Part shown: piece by piece, positions 35,192-45,792 of the stretch
How the letters are laid out: every line of letters begins with the position of its first letter
Position numbering within the stretch: the first letter of the stretch is position 1
From: an uncultured Tenacibaculum sp.
GTDB lineage: Bacteria; Bacteroidota; Bacteroidia; Flavobacteriales; Flavobacteriaceae
NCBI RefSeq assembly: GCF_947498805.1
Contig: NZ_CANMLT010000005.1
Coordinates: forward strand, 372,001-436,000
Direction of reading: 5' to 3'
DNA: 64,000 nucleotides
Position numbers and translations under genes: made by a program
Notes under the pieces: generated by a model
Database searches by the model: none
Told to the model about the DNA's origin: nothing
Seen by the model: the letters and a program-made list of their open reading frames with translations, nothing else

Positions 35192-36646
35192 ATGGAACAA
35201 GTAGAGAAAGTAATTGACGAGAAAAAACAAGGAAAACCTTTGTTAACGGAACAAAAGGACGGCAATAGCAAAAAACTTTTTATTGAAAGTTATGGTTGCC
35301 AAATGAATATGAACGATAGTGAAATCGTTGCTTCTATTTTAGCTGAAGAAGGATTTAACACTACGAGTAACATGGAAGAAGCCGACTTAGTGTTAGTGAA
35401 TACCTGTTCTATTCGTGAAAAAGCTGAAACCACTGTTCGTAATCGTTTAAAAAAATACAACGCCGTAAAAAAGGTAAATCCTAAAATGAAAGTTGGGGTT
35501 TTAGGTTGTATGGCAGAACGCTTAAAAGCTAAATTTTTAGAAGAGGAAAAAATTGTAGACCTAGTTGTAGGTCCTGACGCCTATAGAGATTTACCAAATT
35601 TAGTTGAAGAGGTTGAAGCAGGAAGAGATGCAGTAAACGTAATTTTATCTAAGGAAGAAACCTATGCAGATGTTTCTCCAGTTCGTTTAAACTCTAATGG
35701 AGTTTCTGCATTTGTATCTATTACACGTGGATGTGACAATATGTGTACTTTCTGTGTAGTACCTTTTACTAGAGGACGTGAGCGTAGTCGTGACCCAAAA
35801 AGTATTATTGAAGAAATTCGTTCTATGCACGATAAAAACTTCAAGGAAATTACTTTATTAGGTCAAAATGTAGATTCATATTTATGGTATGGAGGTGGAT
35901 TGAAAAAAGATTTCAAAAAAGCTTCTGAAATGGCACAAGCAACGGCTGTAGATTTTGCACAATTATTAGATATGTGTGCTACTGAGTTTCCTAAGATGCG
36001 TTTTAGATTCTCTACATCGAATCCACAAGACATGACTTTAGATGTAATTCATGTAATGGCAAAACATAAAAACATTTGTAAATACATTCACTTACCTATT
36101 CAAAGTGGAAGTAATGCAATGTTAAAAGCCATGAACAGATTGCATACTCGTGAAGAATATCTAGAATTAATAGAAAATATTTATAAAATCATCCCTGAGA
36201 TGAATTTAAGTCAAGATATGATTGCTGGTTTCTGTGGAGAAACTGAGCAAGATCATAAAGACACACTTGATTTAATGGAAAAAGTAAAGTATAGTTTCGG
36301 ATTCATGTTTGCATATTCTGAACGCCCTGGAACTTTAGCTGCTAAAAAAATGGAAGATGATATTCCATTAGAAACAAAAAAACGTCGTTTACAAGAAATC
36401 ATCAACTTACAACAAGAACATAGTTTATACAGAACTAGAGAGCATCTTGGAAAGATTCAAGAAGTTTTAATTGAAGGAACTTCTAAGAAAAATGAAAACG
36501 AATGGAAAGGACGTAATACACAAAATACTGTAGTAGTATTCCCTAAAGAACATTTTAAAATGGGTGACTTTGTGAATGTAAAAATTGAAGATTGTACTTC
36601 AACTACACTAAAAGGAACTGCTGTGGGGTACTCAGAAAATAACTAA
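35192..36646 (+). CDS. miaB: tRNA-2-methylthio-N6-dimethylallyladenosine synthase
   Basis: 484 residues. N-terminal MTTase domain with Cys36 (ESYGCQMN), Cys72 (NTCSIREKA) and Cys106 (GCMAERL) for the auxiliary cluster. The radical-SAM cluster is CDNMCTFC (Cys181, 185, 188), followed by GQNVDSY. A TRAM domain is at the C-terminus (about 415-480). Adds the 2-methylthio group to i6A37 of tRNA. First gene of a plus-strand series extending to groEL. The N-terminal extension of about 25 residues is charged and could be non-conserved. Confidence 0.97.
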   Translation: MEQVEKVIDEKKQGKPLLTEQKDGNSKKLFIESYGCQMNMNDSEIVASILAEEGFNTTSNMEEADLVLVNTCSIREKAETTVRNRLKKYNAVKKVNPKMKVGVLGCMAERLKAKFLEEEKIVDLVVGPDAYRDLPNLVEEVEAGRDAVNVILSKEETYADVSPVRLNSNGVSAFVSITRGCDNMCTFCVVPFTRGRERSRDPKSIIEEIRSMHDKNFKEITLLGQNVDSYLWYGGGLKKDFKKASEMAQATAVDFAQLLDMCATEFPKMRFRFSTSNPQDMTLDVIHVMAKHKNICKYIHLPIQSGSNAMLKAMNRLHTREEYLELIENIYKIIPEMNLSQDMIAGFCGETEQDHKDTLDLMEKVKYSFGFMFAYSERPGTLAAKKMEDDIPLETKKRRLQEIINLQQEHSLYRTREHLGKIQEVLIEGTSKKNENEWKGRNTQNTVVVFPKEHFKMGDFVNVKIEDCTSTTLKGTAVGYSENN

Positions 36647-36648
36647 AC

Positions 36649-36697
36649 TTAAGAGTTAAGAATCAAGAAATAAAATTTCTTGATTCTTAACTCTTAA
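36649..36697. repeat. Perfect 22-base inverted repeat between miaB and the sigma-54 activator
   Basis: Arms at 36649-36670 and 36676-36697 are exact reverse complements with a five-base A-rich loop. It is followed by an extra partial unit (GTCTTGACTCT). No T-run follows, so it is an unlikely terminator and more like a dispersed repeat or an mRNA-stability hairpin. Confidence 0.7.
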
Positions 36698-36720
36698 AGT
36701 CTTGACTCTAAAAAATAGAT

Positions 36721-37959
36721 ATGGAAAGTTTACAAGCTATAAAACAACGATTTGGAATTATTGGTAACGATGTGCAATTAAACCGCGCTATCGAAAAAGC
36801 AATTCGTGTTGCTCCTACTGATATTTCAGTATTAGTTGTTGGTGAAAGTGGTGTTGGTAAAGAGAATATTCCTAAGATTATTCATCAATTATCACATCGT
36901 AAACATGCCAAGTATATTGCTGTAAACTGCGGAGCAATTCCTGAAGGAACTATTGATAGTGAATTGTTTGGCCATGAAAAAGGCGCCTTTACCGGAGCTA
37001 CCGCTTCTAGAAAAGGATATTTCGAAGTTGCTGATGGTGGAACTATTTTCTTAGATGAAGTAGGAGAATTACCACTAACAACTCAAGTTAGATTATTACG
37101 TGTTCTTGAAAATGGAGAGTTTATTAAAGTAGGTTCTTCTCAGGTACAAAAAACCAATGTTCGAATCGTAGCTGCTACCAATGTAAACATGCACGATGCC
37201 ATTGCCAAAGGTAAATTTAGAGAAGATTTATATTATCGTTTAAGTACAATTGAAATACCATTACCACCACTTCGTGAACGTGGAGAGGATATTCATTTAT
37301 TATTTAGAAAATTTGCTTCTGATTTTGCTCAAAAATACAGAATGCCTACTATACGGCTAGATGAGGCAGCAACTAGAGTTCTATTAAATTACAATTTTCC
37401 TGGAAACATTCGACAACTAAGAAACATTGCTGAACAAATTTCTGTAGTTGAAGAGGATAGATTAATTACTCCAGAAAAAGTGATTCAATATTTACCTAAT
37501 ATCCAAGGAAATTTGCCTGCTGTTGTTAATTCTAAATCTGGAGGGCAATCTGATTTTTCAACCGAACGAGATATTATGTACAAGGTTTTGTTTGACATGC
37601 GTAATGATATCAATGATTTGAAAAAACTCACCTTGGAATTAATGAAAAGTGGAAATTCTGAACAGGTGAAAGAAGCGAATCATGGTTTAATTGAACGTAT
37701 TTATCAAGAGCAACCTCAACAGCAGCCAGAAACGCACCAAGTTGAAGTGGTACAAATACCACAATCACCTTCTATTGAAGATAATTTTGATTATGCCGAA
37801 ACAATAGAAGAAGATGAGAACTTATCTCTACAAGAGAAAGAAATAGAGATGATTAAAAAATCACTTGAAAAGAACAACGGTAAACGTAAACTAGCAGCCA
37901 AAGAATTGGGGATTTCTGAACGAACTTTATATCGAAAAATTAAGCAGTACGACTTATAA
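36721..37959 (+). CDS. Sigma-54-dependent transcriptional activator (no receiver domain)
   Basis: 412 residues. The AAA+ domain starts at once (Walker A GESGVGKE at 41-48, GAFTGA sigma-54-contact loop at 88-93, Walker B GTIFLDEVGELP, arginine finger region LREDLYYRL...LPPLRERGED). A variable linker (about 260-370) precedes the Fis-type HTH at the C-terminus (NNGKRKLAAKELGISERTLYRKI). No N-terminal sensor or receiver domain is present, so activity is probably set by abundance or a partner. Conserved position between miaB and lptE is commonly seen in flavobacteria. Confidence 0.93.
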   Translation: MESLQAIKQRFGIIGNDVQLNRAIEKAIRVAPTDISVLVVGESGVGKENIPKIIHQLSHRKHAKYIAVNCGAIPEGTIDSELFGHEKGAFTGATASRKGYFEVADGGTIFLDEVGELPLTTQVRLLRVLENGEFIKVGSSQVQKTNVRIVAATNVNMHDAIAKGKFREDLYYRLSTIEIPLPPLRERGEDIHLLFRKFASDFAQKYRMPTIRLDEAATRVLLNYNFPGNIRQLRNIAEQISVVEEDRLITPEKVIQYLPNIQGNLPAVVNSKSGGQSDFSTERDIMYKVLFDMRNDINDLKKLTLELMKSGNSEQVKEANHGLIERIYQEQPQQQPETHQVEVVQIPQSPSIEDNFDYAETIEEDENLSLQEKEIEMIKKSLEKNNGKRKLAAKELGISERTLYRKIKQYDL

Positions 37960-37994
37960 TACATTTGCTTACATTTATAACTCATTAGATTCAT

Positions 37995-38501
37995 ATGAAA
38001 AAACTTATATATATATCATTTCTTTTTGTGGCTACCTCAATTTTAATTGGTTGTGGTGCCTATTCTTTTACTGGAGGTAATACTGGGGATGCAGAAACAA
38101 TCCAAGTTGACTTCTTCCCTAATCAGGCCCCATTAATTGAACCTATTTTAAGTCAAAAATTCACGCAAGACTTACAAGATTTGTTTACGCGTCAAACTAA
38201 CTTAACTTTAGTTAATAACGGAGGGGATTTATACTTTTACGGTGAAATTGTTGATTATCGTATTACTCCAATGAGTGCTACAGGAAATCAAACAGCCGCT
38301 CAAAACCGATTAACAATTTCAGTTAATGTTAATTTTGAGAACAAGAAAGAAGAAAAAGACAATTTCGAAAAACGTTTTTCTTTCTATTATGATTATGGAG
38401 CTGATCAACAATTAACTGGAAGTGTACTAGAAACTGCTTTAGAAGTTATTCTAGAGCGTATAACTCAAGATATTTTTAACGCATCTGTTGCTAAGTGGTA
38501 A
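37995..38501 (+). CDS. lptE: LptE-like LPS assembly lipoprotein
   Basis: 168 residues. Lipoprotein signal ending SILIGC (Cys20), GAYSFTGGNTG just after, then a two-strand-two-helix lipopolysaccharide-assembly fold with EIVDYRITPMSATGNQTAAQNRLTI. The LptE family plugs the LptD outer-membrane barrel during LPS delivery. Start is 35 bases after the activator stop. Family identity is good; the precise LptD interaction is assumed from the family. Confidence 0.85.
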   Translation: MKKLIYISFLFVATSILIGCGAYSFTGGNTGDAETIQVDFFPNQAPLIEPILSQKFTQDLQDLFTRQTNLTLVNNGGDLYFYGEIVDYRITPMSATGNQTAAQNRLTISVNVNFENKKEEKDNFEKRFSFYYDYGADQQLTGSVLETALEVILERITQDIFNASVAKW

Positions 38502-38505
38502 TAAT

Positions 38506-39246
38506 TTGGAAAAAGGCACTTACATAAAACTATTAGAAAACGCTCAAAGTATTCACCTTAATGATACTTTGGAGCTAAAGAGTATTATTGATCAATACCC
38601 TTATTTCCAATCAGCTCGAGCTTTATATTTAAAGGCGTTAAAAAGTCAAGATAGTTTTAAGTATAATAATCAATTAAAAAAAACAGCAGCATACACCACT
38701 AATAGAACCGTTCTTTTTGAGTTCATTACTTCTAAAGATTTTGAACTTAAAACCCAAGAAGAGGAGAAATTTAGTTTAAAAAGTATTTTAACATCAAAAA
38801 AGAAAAGTTCAGCTTCAAAAATAGAAGAAGAACTTGAAATTGGGAAACCGCTTTCTTTTACAAATAGCGAAACTTTTTCTTTTAACCAATGGCTACAATT
38901 ATCATCCAAACAACCAATCGTTAGAGACAATGTTGCGGATGATACATTAGAAAAAGAAGAAAAAACAAAAGTAACGGAGCAAGATGATATTATCAATCGT
39001 TTTATAACTAATAACCCTAAAATATCTAGGCCCAATAAAACCGCTCCTATTATAGACATAAAACCTAAAGAAACACAAGATTCTACGCAGTTAATGACAG
39101 AAACTTTAGCTAAAGTTTATCTAGAGCAAAAGAAGTATGACAGTGCAATTCAAGCATATAAAATATTAAGTTTGAAATATCCAGAAAAAAGTGGTTTCTT
39201 TGCAGACCAGATTAAAAAAATACAAACATTACAAAATAATAAATAG
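38506..39246 (+). CDS. Unknown protein with C-terminal TPR-like helices
   Basis: Start assigned to TTG at 38506, five bases after the lptE stop, giving EKGTYIKLLENAQSI as N-terminus; a TTG at 38488 would overlap lptE by 14 bases. 247 residues. A charged low-complexity middle (about 80-190) is followed by a TPR-like end, AKVYLEQKKYDSAIQAYKILSLKYPEKSGFF. Cytoplasmic. It is consistently placed between lptE and secG in related genomes as far as I know; function unknown. The stop is followed immediately by the secG start. Confidence 0.65.
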   Translation: MEKGTYIKLLENAQSIHLNDTLELKSIIDQYPYFQSARALYLKALKSQDSFKYNNQLKKTAAYTTNRTVLFEFITSKDFELKTQEEEKFSLKSILTSKKKSSASKIEEELEIGKPLSFTNSETFSFNQWLQLSSKQPIVRDNVADDTLEKEEKTKVTEQDDIINRFITNNPKISRPNKTAPIIDIKPKETQDSTQLMTETLAKVYLEQKKYDSAIQAYKILSLKYPEKSGFFADQIKKIQTLQNNK

Positions 39247-39588
39247 ATGACAACTTATACTTTACTTTTAGTACTTATTTTAATAGTTGCTATAGCTTTA
39301 ATTTTAATCGTAATGGTTCAAAACCCTAAAGGTGGAGGATTATCTTCTTCTTTTGGAGGAGGAACTCAAAACATAGGAGGAGTACAAAACACAAATACGT
39401 TTTTAGACCGTACTACTTGGACATTAGCTATTACTATGTTTGCATTAATTTTATTGGCTAATTTTGCTATTCCAAGAGGAAATGCTTCAGACGCTCCTCA
39501 ATTAGATAGTACTTTAGAAAATGTTGAAGCAACAACACCTGCTGAAACTCCAGCTACTACTGAGACAACAAAAGATAGCGTTCGATAA
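39247..39588 (+). CDS. secG: Preprotein translocase subunit SecG
   Basis: 113 residues: two membrane helices (about 5-24 and 56-74) flanking a glycine-rich loop MVQNPKGGGLSSSFGGGTQNIGG, the SecG hallmark. A C-terminal Thr/Ala/Glu-rich tail follows. It is a small subunit of the SecYEG channel. The start directly abuts the upstream stop, and a terminator follows. Confidence 0.93.
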   Translation: MTTYTLLLVLILIVAIALILIVMVQNPKGGGLSSSFGGGTQNIGGVQNTNTFLDRTTWTLAITMFALILLANFAIPRGNASDAPQLDSTLENVEATTPAETPATTETTKDSVR

Positions 39589-39610
39589 TAGAACCCAAAA
39601 TATATTTTAA

Positions 39611-39648
39611 AATGCCAACGTAAATGACACGTTGGCATTTTTTTTTAA
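39611..39648 (+). terminator. Terminator between secG and groES
   Basis: Stem AATGCCAACGT / ACGTTGGCATT (39611-39621 and 39629-39639) followed by eight T. Separates the miaB-secG series from the chaperonin operon. Confidence 0.9.
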
Positions 39649-39671
39649 CCAAAACCTATCTAGTTCGTAAA

Positions 39672-39715
39672 TTTGACAGCATAAAAGTATTGGCATAGTT
39701 TCTGACAAAGTCAAA
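39672..39715 (+). promoter_or_regulatory. groES upstream control region: sigma-54-like box and TGAC palindrome
   Basis: TTGGCATAGTTTCTGA (39690-39705) has the GG and TG spacing of a -24/-12 promoter but lacks the final C of GC. It overlaps the palindrome TGACAAAGTCA (39703-39713), and an outer TTTGAC / GTCAAA pair brackets the region. Could be an alternative-sigma promoter or a heat-shock operator. Confidence 0.35.
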
Positions 39716-39753
39716 TTGTAAAAACTAAAATTAAATTATACAAAACATATAAA

Positions 39754-40029
39754 ATGGGATTAAACATTAAACCTTTAGCAGATAGAGTTCTTGTAGAACC
39801 AGCTGCAGCAGAAACTACTACAGCTTCTGGAATTATTATTCCTGATAACGCTAAAGAAAAGCCACAAAAAGGAACGGTGGTTGCTGTTGGTAATGGTAAA
39901 AAAGATGAGCCATTAACTGTAAAAGTTGGTGACACTGTTTTATACGGAAAGTACTCAGGAACTGAATTAAAGTTAGAAGGAAAGGATTATTTAATGATGC
40001 GTGAGTCAGATATCATGGCAATCGTTTAA
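39754..40029 (+). CDS. groES: Co-chaperonin GroES
   Basis: 91 residues, full length. N-terminal [14 protein letters not shown], the mobile loop around [12 protein letters not shown] (about 18-29) and C-terminal [14 protein letters not shown]. Forms the heptameric lid for GroEL; operon partner 75 bases upstream of groEL. Confidence 0.97.
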   Translation: MGLNIKPLADRVLVEPAAAETTTASGIIIPDNAKEKPQKGTVVAVGNGKKDEPLTVKVGDTVLYGKYSGTELKLEGKDYLMMRESDIMAIV

Positions 40030-40092
40030 TTCGGTATTAAAAATTAAAATAACAACTAGCATAAAACCCAAAACTTAGGGTATAAGGCATAA

Positions 40093-41742
<1,650 letters not shown>

Positions 41743-41762
41743 GATCATCTTTATATAAAATT

Positions 41763-41797
41763 AAAAACCTCGAGAATTAATTCTCGAGGTTTTTTTA
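41763..41797. terminator. Bidirectional terminator after groEL
   Basis: Perfect 32-base palindrome centred on AATT/AATT (41763-41794), with T-runs on both sides. Ends groESL (+) and the serine-hydrolase-like gene (-). Confidence 0.9.
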
Positions 41798-41798
41798 G

Positions 41799-43448
41799 TT
41801 AATCAAGTTTTTTAAAAAACAATTTACGCACTCCATCTGTCTTAACATAAAAACCATTATTTTCTAATTCAATACAGGACAACATAAATGTGTTACTCCT
41901 AAAGGTTTTATTTGTTATTGTATAGAATATTGTTTCATCATTTTTAAAATTACTGGCGATTAATTTATCTTCCTCGTTTTTTAGTTCATAAACTACTCCT
42001 AATTCATCATTATAATAAAGCCCTACGTATTCTTCTAAATGTGTATTAGACAATTGCACGGATTTATATTTTTTATAAACCTCCGCATCTCCTACTCCTA
42101 CTTTTATATAATAACTATTATCTTTAAAAGTCATTATTACCTCATCGTCGCTATTAACCACAAATTGAAACCTATTATCATCTAACGGAACCAATGCGGT
42201 TTCAATACCACTTTCTAATCGTTTGTATCGAAGTGTATCATTTTTCACATAAATGTGTCTTGCTACCCCATTTTGCTCTTTCCAATAAAATCCTTCAAAT
42301 TTTTCAAGTTGCTTTTTAGAGAGCCTTTTGGTCTTTATCTCTTTAAAATTTACTATTCGAGCTTTTGGAAATTCTTCCTTCAAATCTTCATAAGCCATAC
42401 TCATAGCGGGCATTCCATTATATCTATTATTATTTCCTAAAACAAATGAAACAAAACCTTTGGTATAAAATCGAAACATATTACTTGCATAACCAGCATT
42501 AATACCAAACTGCCAAATAGATTCTAAACCTCTTTCTAAATGATCAAAATACCTTCCATAGGTCATTGTTCCCCATGAAGAGTTATACTTTTCTCCATTA
42601 TCCAACTTAACAAAATCATCTAATCTTTTTACCAGTTTATTTAATGGATTTGAAGAATTTGTATACACCTGAAACCATTTTGCTAAATCCTCCCCTGTAG
42701 TATATAAATTTGTTGCTCCTAGTGTTAAATTGTTAACTGGATTATTTAAAACCTCTTCTCCTACTCGATATGAAATAGCCACATTATCTAATAATTCCCT
42801 TTCATTATTAAAAGCTGTATTTAACATTCCTAAAGGTTTAAAGACACGCTCCGATGTAAATTCAATAAATGATTTTTCAGATGCTTTTGCTATAATTTCT
42901 GATAATAGAATTATCTCGGTATCTGATCTCATGTAAGAAAACTCTGTTCCTGGAATAAAATCCAACTCTTCTTGACTTTGAATTATCTTCAACGCGTCTT
43001 CTTGCGTGAACGTATCAAAAGATCTAATACCCAGCAGTTCTTTTATCGGATCCAAATTATGTAATCCACTAGAGTGATTTAATAAATGTTTTACTTTGAT
43101 TTGATACTTGTAATTAGGGAGTTTTGGTATATATCTTCTTATATCATCTTCTAAAGAGATCTTCCCTTCTTCTACCAATAAGAAAGTTGCCAATACCGTA
43201 AACTGCTTTGCTAAATCATCTACTTCAAACTTAGTCTGTATAGTATTTCTTTTATTATTACTTATATCTGCACTTCCAAATGCTTTTAAAAAAATAACTT
43301 TACCATCCTTAATAGCTCCCCCAACTACTCCCGGTTTATTTTCTTCTTTCCAATTCTTAAAAAACTTATCAAACTTTGCATTTTCAACTTGTGCATGTAA
43401 CACCATTTTTACAAAGTAAAAGAAGAATACTAGTTTTAAATGTTTCAT
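41799..43448 (-). CDS. Beta-lactamase-fold protein lacking catalytic motifs
   Basis: 549 residues with signal peptide (cleavage near MVLHAQ). Serine beta-lactamase/penicillin-binding fold over residues 25-370, then a beta-rich C-terminal part of about 170 residues. The SxxK motif reads DLAK (78-81: Asp in place of the catalytic Ser). The YxN motif reads YMR (172-174). The expected HxG turn is GIN (FGINAGYAS). All three catalytic motifs are therefore damaged, so hydrolysis is unlikely and a binding or structural role is more probable. It overlaps the NTF2-like gene upstream by four bases. Confidence 0.75.
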   Translation of the reverse strand: MKHLKLVFFFYFVKMVLHAQVENAKFDKFFKNWKEENKPGVVGGAIKDGKVIFLKAFGSADISNNKRNTIQTKFEVDDLAKQFTVLATFLLVEEGKISLEDDIRRYIPKLPNYKYQIKVKHLLNHSSGLHNLDPIKELLGIRSFDTFTQEDALKIIQSQEELDFIPGTEFSYMRSDTEIILLSEIIAKASEKSFIEFTSERVFKPLGMLNTAFNNERELLDNVAISYRVGEEVLNNPVNNLTLGATNLYTTGEDLAKWFQVYTNSSNPLNKLVKRLDDFVKLDNGEKYNSSWGTMTYGRYFDHLERGLESIWQFGINAGYASNMFRFYTKGFVSFVLGNNNRYNGMPAMSMAYEDLKEEFPKARIVNFKEIKTKRLSKKQLEKFEGFYWKEQNGVARHIYVKNDTLRYKRLESGIETALVPLDDNRFQFVVNSDDEVIMTFKDNSYYIKVGVGDAEVYKKYKSVQLSNTHLEEYVGLYYNDELGVVYELKNEEDKLIASNFKNDETIFYTITNKTFRSNTFMLSCIELENNGFYVKTDGVRKLFFKKLD

Positions 43449-43861
43449 TTATGATAGTTTTTAAAAGTGAAAGATTTGTGAATTATCTTCCAATCATTTT
43501 TAATTTTTAACAGTAGTAAATAGTCTGTATAAATTCGTTTTCTTGAAGGCATCAATATTTCAATTTTAGCTACTGCAGCATTTCCTTCAAAATCTATAGA
43601 AAGTACTTTACCTATTCGATTACTTTTCTTTCCTTCTTTTACATTGTTTATATAATTTTCTCCTTTCCATACTCTCAACGAATCTTTTGCTACGAAATAC
43701 AAGTTAAACTCGGGATGAAACGCTCTTTTTAACCTAGAAGGCTCACCATTTGCAGTTCCGTCTATATAATCATATAAAACTTTATTTATTCTTTCTATTT
43801 CTGTTTGAGCAGTTACAGATATTCCTATCAAAAGGAATATCATTAAAAGTGATTTTCTCAT
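43445..43861 (-). CDS. Exported NTF2-like (lumazine-binding type) protein
   Basis: 138 residues. Signal peptide (MRKSLLMIFLLIGISVTAQ) followed by an NTF2-like cone: INKVLYDYIDGTANGEPSRLKRAFHP is the opening helix and loop, and DYLLLLKIKNDWKIIHKSF the closing strands. Small-molecule or peptide binding is typical of the fold; no catalytic residues are evident. Overlaps the downstream beta-lactamase-fold gene by four bases and follows the PfpI gene by six, so the three are one operon. Confidence 0.75.
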   Translation of the reverse strand: MRKSLLMIFLLIGISVTAQTEIERINKVLYDYIDGTANGEPSRLKRAFHPEFNLYFVAKDSLRVWKGENYINNVKEGKKSNRIGKVLSIDFEGNAAVAKIEILMPSRKRIYTDYLLLLKIKNDWKIIHKSFTFKNYHK

Positions 43862-43867
43862 TTTAAT

Positions 43868-44671
43868 TTAATTTTGATTGATTTTTAATACTTCTACAAT
43901 TTTTTTTGCCACTGAAGCCGATGCTGTTGGGTCTTGACCTGTAATCAGTCTTCCATCAACTCTATAGTAATTATCCCATCCTTTTTTAGAATAACTAAAC
44001 TTGCCTCCTCTTTCCTTGATAATCTTCTCAATAGAAAAAGGAAAAGTCTGATAATATTCTTTATCTACTCTTTCAAAAAGATCTGGAAAACCATTTACTT
44101 CTTTGTCTTCATACAAATACCTTCCTTCTTTAGTTTTAACATGTACAATTCCTGCAGTGCCATGACAGATAGCAGAAACAACTCCCTTATTTTTCTCGTA
44201 AATATTAATAGCTAAATCCTGAATTTCTTTATTCTCCGGAACTCCAAACATAGCTGCCCCACCACCTACATAATAAATAGCTTTATAATCTGAATAATCT
44301 ACTTCACTTGGTTTTTTCGTGTACTTTAACTGATTTAAAAAATCAGTTTTTTCTAAATATTTCTGCTGAATCTTATTGGTTTTATCAATATATCCCAACA
44401 AAACTTCTCCTCCCTGAGGGCTCACGAAATCTATTTTGCAACCCGCATCAACTAATACGTCATATGCATATACAATTTCACCGAAATGATTCGCTGTTTT
44501 TAAAGATGTATTTCCGTAGGTTTTTTGGTTAGATACTACAAACAAAATTCTATTTGAAGACTTCTGTTTGAAAGTACTGGTTAAGTTTTTCGGAGATTCT
44601 TTCTTAACACTTGATGATTGACAACCGAGAAAAACTACAATTATCAATATTGATTTTAATACTATTTGCAT
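43868..44671 (-). CDS. Lipid-anchored DJ-1/PfpI family protein
   Basis: 267 residues. Signal and lipobox (VVFLGC, Cys17). DJ-1/PfpI (class I glutamine amidotransferase-like) domain with nucleophile Cys169 in VSAICHGTAG, the following His170, and a GGGAAMFG loop (about 136-143). Resembles Hsp31/YajL-type glyoxalase or chaperone subfamilies. Most relatives are cytoplasmic, so export is unusual. First gene of the three-gene unit. Confidence 0.82.
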   Translation of the reverse strand: MQIVLKSILIIVVFLGCQSSSVKKESPKNLTSTFKQKSSNRILFVVSNQKTYGNTSLKTANHFGEIVYAYDVLVDAGCKIDFVSPQGGEVLLGYIDKTNKIQQKYLEKTDFLNQLKYTKKPSEVDYSDYKAIYYVGGGAAMFGVPENKEIQDLAINIYEKNKGVVSAICHGTAGIVHVKTKEGRYLYEDKEVNGFPDLFERVDKEYYQTFPFSIEKIIKERGGKFSYSKKGWDNYYRVDGRLITGQDPTASASVAKKIVEVLKINQN

Positions 44672-44745
44672 AAACTATGTTTTTCCTGCAAATTGAAGTA
44701 TTAAACGCTAAATAAGTTTATATGCTATAAAGTAGAAGTTCTAAT

Positions 44746-45789
44746 TTATAAAACAGAACTCTTAAATTGTGAAGGAGTTTTTCCTACCAGCTTCTTAAAG
44801 GTGGTGTAAAACGTTGATTTTGAATTAAAACCATTTTCATAACCAATAGCTTCTATAGTAATACTATTATCATCGAGAATCATTTTTTTTGCTGATTCAA
44901 TTCTATATTCATTAACAAAAACAGGAAAACTTTTACCTAAATTATCATTTAACAATTGAGAAAACTGATGCGTAGTCAATTTCATTTTCTGTGCTACTTC
45001 TGAAGATTTTAAGTTTGCATTTTTATACAACTCTTCATCATTCATCAATTGATCTAGTTTTATTAACAAGTCTTTTGCCTTATTTATTTCTATTTTCTTA
45101 TCTGCATATTTTACTTCTTTATTAAGTAATCTGATTTCCTTTCCCTTTCTAGAAAACAAGAATATGACTAATAAATACAAAAGAAATGTAAATGTTAAAG
45201 CTCCAGAGATATAGTTTGTAAAACTAACAAAATTATAAGCTGTTAAAATTAGTAGATTCGCTATTAACAAACTCAACAACCATATATCTAATATCGTTAC
45301 CTCTTTCGTTTTAGCAAGTAATTTATTTGCTCGATTTCTTAATGTATATATAGATGCTAATATGTAAAGGAACCAAACAAAATAAATACTTTTTATGATA
45401 TATGGTCTCCACAAATCTATATTGGTTTCAAATGGATATAGATATCCTATAGTTAAGATTATAGGAAGTAATATAGCAATATGATACTTCCATTCTTTTT
45501 TAATACGCTCTTTTGATTCTTCTACTGATCTAATATAAAAATACAAGAAAGGGCCTATAAAAAAGCAAGCGGTTAATCCAAACTGTAAAAAATGAAAAGA
45601 CAATTTAGGGTTAAAGTAAAAGAATACCGATTTTCCAATTCTAATGCTCAGCATTAAAATAAATACTCCTAAAAACTTATTTGATAGATTTTGAGGCTTT
45701 ACAAAGAATATAAAATACAAACTAAGAATTAAGCCATTAAAAGCCCCTAACGCGCTAAAGAAAAATAAGAGTTCTCTACCAAATTCCAT
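44746..45789 (-). CDS. AraC family regulator with membrane-spanning N-terminus
   Basis: 347 residues. Six to seven hydrophobic segments lie in residues 1-215 (opening MEFGRELLFFFSALGAFNGLILSLYF). A cytoplasmic AraC DNA-binding domain follows (about 240-347), with SSEVAQKMKLTTHQFSQLLND and IEAIGYENGFNSKSTFYTTFKKLVGKTPSQF. Membrane-anchored AraC regulators of this layout are common in Bacteroidota. It lies 3 bases downstream of the small lipoprotein gene, in the polyprenyl synthase operon. Confidence 0.88.
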   Translation of the reverse strand: MEFGRELLFFFSALGAFNGLILSLYFIFFVKPQNLSNKFLGVFILMLSIRIGKSVFFYFNPKLSFHFLQFGLTACFFIGPFLYFYIRSVEESKERIKKEWKYHIAILLPIILTIGYLYPFETNIDLWRPYIIKSIYFVWFLYILASIYTLRNRANKLLAKTKEVTILDIWLLSLLIANLLILTAYNFVSFTNYISGALTFTFLLYLLVIFLFSRKGKEIRLLNKEVKYADKKIEINKAKDLLIKLDQLMNDEELYKNANLKSSEVAQKMKLTTHQFSQLLNDNLGKSFPVFVNEYRIESAKKMILDDNSITIEAIGYENGFNSKSTFYTTFKKLVGKTPSQFKSSVL

Positions 45790-45792
45790 TCA

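Noticed and set aside
36649..36697. Terminator after miaB
   Set aside because: The stem is perfect but A/T-rich in its top half and has no T-run on the plus strand.
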